Below, in pieces: positions 44,633-51,433 of a stretch of 64,000 nucleotides of DNA. The DNA is from UBA1672 sp050633505 (lineage in GTDB: Bacteria; Pseudomonadota; Alphaproteobacteria; Micavibrionales; Micavibrionaceae). The notes beneath the pieces are model-generated. The model made no database searches. It saw only the letters and a program-made list of their open reading frames with translations, and had not been told where the DNA came from. Made by a program: the position numbers and the translations under genes. The stretch is from the NCBI GenBank assembly GCA_050633505.1, contig JBOEGQ010000005.1:124001-188000 (forward strand), given 5' to 3'. How positions within the stretch are numbered: the stretch's first letter is position 1; the number at the start of each line of letters is the position of its first letter.

Positions 44633-47230
44633 ATGCGTTTCATCACAATATGTATTCTCTTCTCAATTATCCCAACACTCGCTTTCTCCGCGTCGGGAAA
44701 TATTGCAGATGAGCTTTTAGCAAAAAAGAAGTCTCATGCTCAAGTCGTAGGTAAATTTCTTAATGCTGAATTTTATGAGCCTTTATCAAAAGGTGATTTA
44801 GATCAAGCCGCAAAACTATTTTTTGATGATATAGATTTTGGAGGCGAACGAAGAGATAACAACGCGCTCTATTTGCGAAATCATTATCACGTATCTTTGG
44901 GTGAATATTTTGATGCCGCCCAAGTCTTAGCGGAGGCGTATGCCAATAAGGGTGATTTTGAAAATACCCCAAAAATACTGAATAAGATTGATGATAATGA
45001 AATGCTTAACCGCATCCTCAGATGGGATATAGAACAAGAAAAATCTGAGCAGCCCATCGTCAAAAAACATGATCGAACTTTTGAATTTTTGTCAGTCATG
45101 ATCGGTGGTGCTGCGGGGCAAGATGACCGAATAATATGGGTTATGGCTTTAGCAGAATATGCGCAAAAACTTGCAGAAAAGAAACAGGCTGATAAAGCTA
45201 AAGAAATTTTATTACAGGCACAAAGTATAGCAGATGAACTTTTGCCAGTATCACTATCCGCGTCTACTGCCTTTCTAATTTTAACCGATGCGCAAGCACA
45301 TTTTGGTGATTATGAAACGGCCAAAAACAATCTGCAAAAAGTTTTGAATGCATGTTGTAAAGCGCATCCCTCGGAAAAAAGGCTTATCCAAAATAGACAG
45401 TATCATGATCAGGCCTATCAAGCACTTATTTCAGGCGCTCTCACAAATGGAAACCTTGTTGAGGCTGAACAAGAGCTATCAAACATAGAAAGCCTAGCAA
45501 ACAGATACACGGCCTCAATGGATATCGCGGAGACTTATATAAAAGCAGGTGATATTGGCAAGGCTCAGATATATTTAGACACAGTTGAAAAAAGCATCAT
45601 AAATACAAATTACTGGAATTTCTTCTATGAAAGTAAATTTAAGTTTGAGGAAGAAAAAGCGCATTTTTTGAATTTTCTATCAAGGCGGTATTACGAAATT
45701 GGCGATCAAAATAAAGCGTTCTCTCTTTTAGACAAAGCTGTTGAAATATATTTTCCAGAGCATCAAAGAATTATGTTCGGAGCTTCAATTTCTCATGGGC
45801 GTAAACCGCAATTTTACCCTTTTAAAGATATTCTAAAAACCTATGTTCTGCAGGGGCGCATTAGTGAAATAGAACATGCGCTAAGAAAAACAGGAAAATA
45901 TAACCTTCCGTCCAACATCAGACCAGTTTTGTATGACTTGGCCATCTGGACTGCTGAAAATGATGATCTTGAGAATTTTCATCATATTTTAGAGAACATA
46001 AAACAGGGCGAAACAAACATTTCTGCAATGGTCAAAACGGCTATGGAAGAAAACAAAGACAAGTATGGTGGACAAGAAAAATTTGAAAAGGCAATTCAGC
46101 ATTCAATTCAATATCAAAATAAATCACTGCATTTTGAGCATGCAAAATACCTTTTGAAAATAGCAATGATTTTTGCTGAGAAAGGTAACAAAGAACTAAG
46201 TAGAAATTTCCTGAATTTGTATAAAACAAATATTGAGCAGCACTATAAAATACCGTTTTCAGAGTATCAAAAAAACTGGAACTATGGTGAACCTACAATA
46301 AACATCGCGCAAGTTCATATATTAGAGGCCTTTATCAATGACAAAAAAGAACTATCGCAAGATACCTTCAATGATATTTTGTTAACTGTACGAGGCAGTC
46401 GCGGTTCAACTGATGGATATTCCTTCCAAAGAAAGTCTTCGGCATTATTGGAGCTTAGCCATTTACTTTACGAATTTGGCTTTGGTGCACAAGCGAATGA
46501 AGCTATCAAATTTTCTGAACTTATGACCTACAGGATTAACTCTTTTGGTACGCGCTACCGAGTGCCTGCAAACAGTCGTGGTAAAAATCAAATGTATGCA
46601 GAAATTGCCCGCGAATATATTTCACGAGAAGAGTTTTCAGATGCTGAGCGTGTTCTAAACCTTATGAAAGATAGTTCTGGGATACCTAAGTTCAATGGGA
46701 CTGAACGATCAGTCGATATAATTCGTCAAAGAATTAGAGCAAATGTAATTATGGCGGCACTGAACCAGAAAAAAAGCGAAATTGCAGATAGTTTATATTC
46801 TAAAATTAGCCATCCTTTTCTTATTGCTGTTATCCAAGGACAAAAAAACCAAGAGCAAGCGAGTGAAAACTTATTAGAGTTTTCAGACATAGTGCAGAAT
46901 TTATGGAGTGCAGAAGAAATAATTTTCTTCATGCCTGATTTGTTAAAACTAGCAGCCTCTGAGAAAGATAAAAGTAAGCGCGAAGCCCTAATAAATTATG
47001 CTGAGAAAATTGGAAATTTAATATTTCATAGCTCAAGAGATGCATATGACGTCGTAAAGACGAGTATAATATTGGCAAATTTTTATGCCGAGAATGCTCA
47101 GAAAGAATTGATGAATGAACATATTCAGCGAGCAAGAAACTACCTAAGCCAAATTTATGATAAGAAGCTTAAAGAAAAATACACGAAAATGCTCAATGAG
47201 ATAAATTCCATAGTCGAAACAGTGGAGTAA
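44633..47230 (+). CDS. Large exported protein with helical (TPR-like) repeats
   Basis: The start is the ATG at 44633, giving 865 residues and a clean signal peptide (ITICILFSIIPTLAFSA). An upstream GTG at 44594 would only precede the signal. The mature protein is helical throughout, with repeated units of TPR character, for example AEYAQKLAEKKQADKAKEIL, GALTNGNLVEAEQELSNIES, AETYIKAGDIGKAQIYLDTV and YYEIGDQNKAFSLLDKAVEI. TPR proteins act as protein-binding scaffolds. A periplasmic or surface role is inferred. Composition is AT-rich like the rest of the accessory region. It is followed 56 bases on by a small membrane-anchored protein. Confidence 0.65.
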   Translation: MRFITICILFSIIPTLAFSASGNIADELLAKKKSHAQVVGKFLNAEFYEPLSKGDLDQAAKLFFDDIDFGGERRDNNALYLRNHYHVSLGEYFDAAQVLAEAYANKGDFENTPKILNKIDDNEMLNRILRWDIEQEKSEQPIVKKHDRTFEFLSVMIGGAAGQDDRIIWVMALAEYAQKLAEKKQADKAKEILLQAQSIADELLPVSLSASTAFLILTDAQAHFGDYETAKNNLQKVLNACCKAHPSEKRLIQNRQYHDQAYQALISGALTNGNLVEAEQELSNIESLANRYTASMDIAETYIKAGDIGKAQIYLDTVEKSIINTNYWNFFYESKFKFEEEKAHFLNFLSRRYYEIGDQNKAFSLLDKAVEIYFPEHQRIMFGASISHGRKPQFYPFKDILKTYVLQGRISEIEHALRKTGKYNLPSNIRPVLYDLAIWTAENDDLENFHHILENIKQGETNISAMVKTAMEENKDKYGGQEKFEKAIQHSIQYQNKSLHFEHAKYLLKIAMIFAEKGNKELSRNFLNLYKTNIEQHYKIPFSEYQKNWNYGEPTINIAQVHILEAFINDKKELSQDTFNDILLTVRGSRGSTDGYSFQRKSSALLELSHLLYEFGFGAQANEAIKFSELMTYRINSFGTRYRVPANSRGKNQMYAEIAREYISREEFSDAERVLNLMKDSSGIPKFNGTERSVDIIRQRIRANVIMAALNQKKSEIADSLYSKISHPFLIAVIQGQKNQEQASENLLEFSDIVQNLWSAEEIIFFMPDLLKLAASEKDKSKREALINYAEKIGNLIFHSSRDAYDVVKTSIILANFYAENAQKELMNEHIQRARNYLSQIYDKKLKEKYTKMLNEINSIVETVE

Positions 47231-47286
47231 TCGACTATTTCAAAGAGCTTTCCCATAGTGCTAAAACTTCAAATAGGGATGTTTGA

Positions 47287-47745
47287 ATGAAGAAAAGTAT
47301 TATCGGTCTAGTAGTCGCCATGTCAGTAGTAATGCTCTTAGGCTGGAGCTATATAAATCAAGAAAATAAAATAATATTAACTGATCCAAGCCACACTGAA
47401 TTTCAAGAAGATAATTTTCACTTCAATAATTACCGAACAGAAAAATCACTTCATGATGCGCTCGAAATATTATTTCCTATTGGAACCCCTAAAAAAACAG
47501 TTGATGAAGTTCTAGGAAAATTCTCAGAGATCAAGAAAAGAAATCTTCGTCATCCAAAATTCAAGGACAAAAATGAATATTCATATGAGTATAACAATAC
47601 CTATAAAAAAATATTAGTTCGCATTATTTCAAGTATTGTTCCGGCTCCGGGGCCGCCAGATTCGTGGCCAACTCATTACGTTGTAATTGAATACGATGGA
47701 GACAATAGATTGGTAAAAATAAAAGTGCTTAATGTATATTTTTAG
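47287..47745 (+). CDS. Small anchored or exported protein, unknown
   Basis: A 152-residue protein with a single N-terminal hydrophobic helix (MKKSIIGLVVAMSVVMLLGW) and a soluble domain with EKSLHDALEILFPIGTPKKT and VDEVLGKFSEIKKRN. The combination of FPIGTPKKTVDEVL and a later YVVIEYDGDNRLVKIKV resembles small periplasmic proteins that fold like BamE/SmpA, with the GTP...V..xLG pattern, but this is only suggestive. It follows the TPR-like gene with 56 bases between. Confidence 0.6.
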   Translation: MKKSIIGLVVAMSVVMLLGWSYINQENKIILTDPSHTEFQEDNFHFNNYRTEKSLHDALEILFPIGTPKKTVDEVLGKFSEIKKRNLRHPKFKDKNEYSYEYNNTYKKILVRIISSIVPAPGPPDSWPTHYVVIEYDGDNRLVKIKVLNVYF

Positions 47746-47750
47746 ATAAA

Positions 47751-47909
47751 AAAGGAGAGCTTCTATGGGCAAGACTGGATGTACTATTTGGATATGACCA
47801 CCTTTATGTCGTTTATGATCCAGATGGAGACCCGACCTTTGGAGACGAGCGGATCAGGATAGGACAAAACATCAAAAACGACCTAATGTTCCCACATACA
47901 AAACCGTAG
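47751..47909 (+). pseudogene. 3' remnant of a gene ending in a repeated C-terminal peptide
   Basis: An open frame without its own start gives VLFGYDHLYVVYDPDGDP, then GDERIRIGQNIKNDLMFPHTKP and a stop at 47907-47909. The last 14 residues (QNIKNDLMFPHTKP) are encoded again, also ending in TAG, at the second copy of the 163-bp direct repeat (49090-49132). An AAGGAG-ATG at 47751-47767 opens only a ten-codon frame. I read this as the broken end of a longer gene, left by recombination between the repeats. Confidence 0.55.
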
Positions 47910-48020
47910 GTCGGGAAAGCCCCGCATCACACACATGCGGGGCTTACTTGGGGAATTATAATTTAGGGCAGGTTGTGCCCACTTTACGTTTTGAATACAT
48001 CGGTTGAATCATGCTATGGA
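47857..48020 (+). repeat. Direct repeat copy 1 (about 163 bp)
   Basis: From GGATAGGACAAAACATC to ATCATGCTATGGA this segment matches 49081-49243 with only a handful of differences. It comprises the end of a coding frame (QNIKNDLMFPHTKP-stop), a strong terminator, a possible -10 (TATAAT at 47957-47962), a small GGGCA-GGTTG-TGCCC hairpin and the leader of the following gene. Confidence 0.9.
47917..47945 (+). terminator. Terminator inside direct repeat copy 1
   Basis: AAGCCCCGCAT and ATGCGGGGCTT form a perfect 11-pair stem around CACACAC. The T run is short in this copy (TTACTT). Confidence 0.8.
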
Positions 48021-48052
48021 TATTTGGTGTGAAGATTTTGAAAGGGAATTTA

Positions 48053-48682
48053 ATGAGTTTTTTCGATTTGCCGCCTACTGATGAAAGGAAGGCCTCATAC
48101 TCTTTTCTGACAATTGGCCAATACCCCTTAAAAAAGTGGATAAAGGATCCTGATTACTACATCTGCTATCGCACCGGTCGTGATATGCGCATCATGGCAA
48201 TAGCCTTTGGTCTAGTCTCATTTCTTTTTAGTATTGCAATTGATAATTACGAGTTTCGGTATTTCGATGAGACAAAGCTCTTAGATATTTATGCGTTCTT
48301 CATAATACTTTCAGGCCCCTTAATGACGGCCAGTTTGATTTATTACTATATGTTGTTTGAGAAATATAAAAACTTTGATGAATACGATTTCGTGAGATGG
48401 AATAAAATAAAAGCCACACAATACGATAAAAATATATACATGTTTTGCGCGCTATTTTCTTTATTAATTGGGCTATTTCCAAATTCAATTCGCTACTTCT
48501 TTTATTCAACTAAATTCGATGGTTATTTCCATCAATTTTTTGATGATCCCTTGTTTGTTCTTTTTGTTGCATCTTTAACCGCTTTTTTTCATTCGGTGTT
48601 TTTGAAAGGTTTTTTTATGTCCATTCTAACGATCGAATATTTAAATCATGAAAAAACCACCAACAAATTAAGGAGTAAATAA
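48053..48682 (+). CDS. Four-helix membrane protein in the RTX locus
   Basis: The start is the ATG at 48053, with AAAGGG upstream. The product is 209 residues: a cytoplasmic N-terminus with LKKWIKDPDYYICYRTGRD, four transmembrane helices (about 51-68, 85-106, 131-147, 165-195), and short loops. It lies directly before a gene for the N-terminal part of an RTX-type protein, overlapping its ATG by one base. The gene at 50002 has the same size, topology and position relative to the next RTX gene, so the two look like diverged counterparts. An immunity or export-helper role is a guess from this pairing. Confidence 0.65.
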   Translation: MSFFDLPPTDERKASYSFLTIGQYPLKKWIKDPDYYICYRTGRDMRIMAIAFGLVSFLFSIAIDNYEFRYFDETKLLDIYAFFIILSGPLMTASLIYYYMLFEKYKNFDEYDFVRWNKIKATQYDKNIYMFCALFSLLIGLFPNSIRYFFYSTKFDGYFHQFFDDPLFVLFVASLTAFFHSVFLKGFFMSILTIEYLNHEKTTNKLRSK

Positions 48683-49086
48683 TGACAATTCCTGCCGATG
48701 ATATTTATAACTATGAGCAAACCACGAAGGAACTTATTACGTCGTTTGGCGGTGAAGAAGTAATAAATAAAACCATTGAAGATATCGCAGATATATATGC
48801 AAAGAGCATTGATCCAAATGGATCATATCCCGATTTAAGTAATCAGCTTGCGCAGGCAATGACTGAGAATCCTGATTTTTTTGACAATGTACTGAATCTC
48901 GGCGAGGTCTCAAATGATAACGCGGATAGTGAATCTTCTGATGGCGGCGGAGAAAGCCAGTCTGCAAATGCCCAGTCAGTCATAGATTTTGTTGGTGAGG
49001 CAGCAAGAAGATTTCTTGGCAATGCAACAGGAGATATGGTTGTCTTTGTTCTTCCACTCCGCCTTTGCGAGCGCGGATATGGATAG
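48682..49086 (+). CDS. Truncated duplicate of the RTX protein N-terminus
   Basis: A 134-residue product, with AAGGAG before the ATG at 48682. Residues 1-110 resemble the start of the gene at 50640: YAKSIDPNGSYPDL compared with LAKEIDPSGQDVTL, and PDFFDNVLNL with QEYLDSLENT. A helical QSVIDFVGEAARRFLGNATG then matches AEDIMQTIAQATGRLVPAA. It then runs into FVLPLRLCERGYG and stops inside the second direct repeat, out of frame with that repeat's conserved end. The central and calcium-binding parts are gone. I read it as a deleted copy of the RTX gene. Confidence 0.6.
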   Translation: MTIPADDIYNYEQTTKELITSFGGEEVINKTIEDIADIYAKSIDPNGSYPDLSNQLAQAMTENPDFFDNVLNLGEVSNDNADSESSDGGGESQSANAQSVIDFVGEAARRFLGNATGDMVVFVLPLRLCERGYG

Positions 49087-49243
49087 ACAAAACATCAAAA
49101 ACGACCTAATGTTCCCACATACAAAACCGTAGGTCGGAAAGCCCCGCATAGACACACATGCGGGGCTTTCGTGGGGAATTATAATTTAGGGCAGGTTGTG
49201 CCCACTTTATGTTTTGAATACATCGGTTGAATCATGCTATGGA
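49081..49243 (+). repeat. Direct repeat copy 2 (about 163 bp)
   Basis: Second copy of the segment at 47857-48020, 1,224 bases away, differing by a one-base gap in GGATA(G)GACA, a few bases at the terminator loop, and CTTTAT for CTTTAC. The frame ending QNIKNDLMFPHTKP-TAG is intact up to 49132. The unit between the two copies holds one membrane gene and the truncated RTX gene. Confidence 0.9.
49139..49168 (+). terminator. Terminator inside direct repeat copy 2
   Basis: AAGCCCCGCAT and ATGCGGGGCTT form an 11-pair stem around AGACACAC, followed by TTCG. It is the counterpart of 47917-47945. Confidence 0.8.
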
Positions 49244-49276
49244 ATGATGAGCTCTAATTTTATAAGGACAGTACTA

Positions 49277-50005
49277 ATGAAGGGTTTGCTATTTTTAATC
49301 TTTTTCTTGATTTCTTTCCAAGTAACTACATCTTTTTCTAAAAACAATGAAAACCCATTAAAGAAATTTGAAGTTGAATCTAGTTATAAAGGTAGTCAAC
49401 TTTCTGAAACGACTATTATTGATGGCGTTGAATATTATAAGTATCAAGTAATATCTGATTTCTTGGATGGTGCATTCTCTAATAGATTGTGGAATACCGA
49501 TGTTAAATCTAAGCCATATAGAATAAGTCGGTTGATAGACAATTTAAATTCGACAGGGCTGGCTAACTTAAAAAACAAAAACGGTGAAGAGCATAACTTA
49601 AAATCAATTTTTTCATATCATGAAAGTGGTCTTTCAAAATTTAATTCGATCAATAAATATGACGAAAATATCTCGGTATCAATAGATTGGCCTAAACTAA
49701 CTGTAGAACAAGAAAGGCTAAGCCTTATAGATGGCACACTTAATTCACGATTGCTTAGAGAGAAACACAATATTGAGGTTTATCAGAAGCTAGAAAACAT
49801 AGCTGTTCCGATAGTAGAAAACCTATCAGGTGTTATAGGTAAAAAGATTAGTTTAGTTCCTTATAATAATGAAAATGAGATAAATTCAAATATCAGGATC
49901 ATACCCAAAAGTAGTAATGGCATAAAAAATTTCTTCAAGTACGACAGGAACATAATTCACCCTGATCCTGAACGAAGGCATGAAATCAGAAAGGGAAATT
50001 TGTGA
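49277..50005 (+). CDS. Exported protein of the RTX locus, unknown family
   Basis: The start is the ATG at 49277, with AAGGA upstream, since a signal peptide begins there (MKGLLFLIFFLISFQVTTSF). The product is 242 residues. The mature part is AT-rich coded, hydrophilic, with beta-like stretches (STTIIDG-type strand at GVEYYKYQVISDFLDGAFSN, ISVSIDWPKLTVEQERLSLI). No motif is recognised. The stop overlaps the GTG start of the membrane gene at 50002, so the two are coupled. It has no counterpart in the duplicated cassette at 48053. Confidence 0.65.
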   Translation: MKGLLFLIFFLISFQVTTSFSKNNENPLKKFEVESSYKGSQLSETTIIDGVEYYKYQVISDFLDGAFSNRLWNTDVKSKPYRISRLIDNLNSTGLANLKNKNGEEHNLKSIFSYHESGLSKFNSINKYDENISVSIDWPKLTVEQERLSLIDGTLNSRLLREKHNIEVYQKLENIAVPIVENLSGVIGKKISLVPYNNENEINSNIRIIPKSSNGIKNFFKYDRNIIHPDPERRHEIRKGNL

Positions 50006-50634
50006 GTATTTTTGTTATCCCCAAAAGAAGGGAAAGAGAAAGTATTGTTGACTCAGGGGCTTTATCTTGGCTCAAGACAGAGAAAGGAATTCATAGGGGA
50101 GATCCAGATCATTTCATTTTTACCATCTACCTTAGAAGGACTTTCATATTTACAGGGATTTCTCTTATTTTGATAATTTCATATCTTGGTCTAGCTACAA
50201 CACTCAATATCGGATTGGACAACTCCGAGGAAAGTTTGTACGAAAACTATAAGTCTATTGTGAATATAGTTCTTCCCATCAGTTTTGTGATACTTATATA
50301 TCACTTCATGTTGTATAAAACTTGTGTAGATAAAGAAAAATATAGTCTTCTTTATAACCGGAGAAATAATAAGCGTGTTGGCTCATGGGTTTTTTCAGTA
50401 CTAATAATATATCCGTCCATATATGAATTGATCTATCCATCCCATGTTTTATGGCTTTTTGAGGAAGGGGAAAAAGCAGATTTTTGGACGCAATATCATG
50501 ATCAAACTTTTTTCCTGATTATTACTTCCTTCACAATCCAATTTTTCTACATAATTGCTGCGATTATGTTCTTCATGTGCTTGGCAATTGCGGATCAAGA
50601 AGTAACGAAATTCATAAAGCACAAGAGAGGTTAA
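50002..50634 (+). CDS. Four-helix membrane protein preceding the RTX gene
   Basis: A 210-residue protein starting at a GTG that overlaps the previous stop (ATTTGTGAG). Cytoplasmic N-terminus with a DPDHFIFTIYLRRTFIFT lead into the first helix, then transmembrane helices at about 47-68, 88-104, 127-145 and 172-193. Like the gene at 48053 it has the DPDxxI/F approach to helix 1 and directly precedes an RTX N-terminal gene. A membrane partner of the RTX protein, perhaps an immunity factor, is possible but unproven. Confidence 0.65.
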   Translation: MSIFVIPKRRERESIVDSGALSWLKTEKGIHRGDPDHFIFTIYLRRTFIFTGISLILIISYLGLATTLNIGLDNSEESLYENYKSIVNIVLPISFVILIYHFMLYKTCVDKEKYSLLYNRRNNKRVGSWVFSVLIIYPSIYELIYPSHVLWLFEEGEKADFWTQYHDQTFFLIITSFTIQFFYIIAAIMFFMCLAIADQEVTKFIKHKRG

Positions 50635-50639
50635 CAGTC

Positions 50640-51404
50640 ATGGAAGAGCTAGAATTTACGGATCTTACAAGTGAAGAAGCACAAAGTATTGTAAATGACG
50701 CAAAAGAATCTATTACCCGGTCTTTGGCTCAGGAACTGGCAAAGGAAATTGACCCATCAGGTCAAGACGTTACTTTAGTTGATGATATTGTAGGGGTTCT
50801 GATGAACGACCAAGAGTATCTTGATTCTTTGGAAAACACTTTATCAGATGGTGAAGAGGGTAACGAGGATGGAATCGGGAATGGTGAAACATTAGCCGAA
50901 CGAGCAGAGGATATAATGCAGACCATTGCGCAGGCCACGGGGAGGCTGGTTCCCGCGGCTGTTAGTGACATTATTGAGGGTGCAGCCGAAAAGATGGAGA
51001 AAATCAGCGATATTACTAAGGAACATTTAGACGCAGAGGAAGGTGCTAGAAAAGCAGCAAAATATTTCAGACGAGGCGTTAAATGGTTAGATTATGCTGA
51101 GACATATAAACAATATTCCTCGTCAGATGATCCATCTACAGAAGCCATGAAATTATATGTCGAGAAAGTATCACATGGATTAGTGGTTGTTGTTGCAGGT
51201 GTTGGCGCGGGGATTCTACTTGGTCCAGAACTTCTAGCTGCAGCAGCAGTAGTGGGCGTTGGTGTTCTATTTGCGCCTCACGCTGAGACACTTGGAAACG
51301 TCATTGGTGGTGGGCTAGCTGCTGGAGCCAAGGGATTGGGGCAAGCGTTAGGGTTTATAGGTGATTTTATAGGCTATGGATATGGCGTCAAAGATCGCCA
51401 TTAA
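50640..51404 (+). CDS. N-terminal part of an RTX-type protein, separated by a frameshift
   Basis: The start is the ATG at 50640, with AGAGAGG at 50624-50630. The 254 residues comprise an acidic helical N-terminus, a linker rich in Glu/Gly/Asp, a helical region (DIIEGAAEKMEKISDITKEH) and a long hydrophobic, Gly/Ala-rich segment (LVVVVAGVGAGILLGPELLA, AVVGVGVLFAPHAETLG), as in pore-forming RTX proteins. It stops at YGYGVKDRH, while the next frame supplies PLTLDLDGDGVEL, which normally follows such a segment in intact proteins. The break is a shift of one base near 51380-51400. It is likely one gene with 51434-53803. Confidence 0.65.
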   Translation: MEELEFTDLTSEEAQSIVNDAKESITRSLAQELAKEIDPSGQDVTLVDDIVGVLMNDQEYLDSLENTLSDGEEGNEDGIGNGETLAERAEDIMQTIAQATGRLVPAAVSDIIEGAAEKMEKISDITKEHLDAEEGARKAAKYFRRGVKWLDYAETYKQYSSSDDPSTEAMKLYVEKVSHGLVVVVAGVGAGILLGPELLAAAAVVGVGVLFAPHAETLGNVIGGGLAAGAKGLGQALGFIGDFIGYGYGVKDRH

Positions 51405-51433
51405 CGCTTGATCTGGATGGAGATGGGGTTGAG

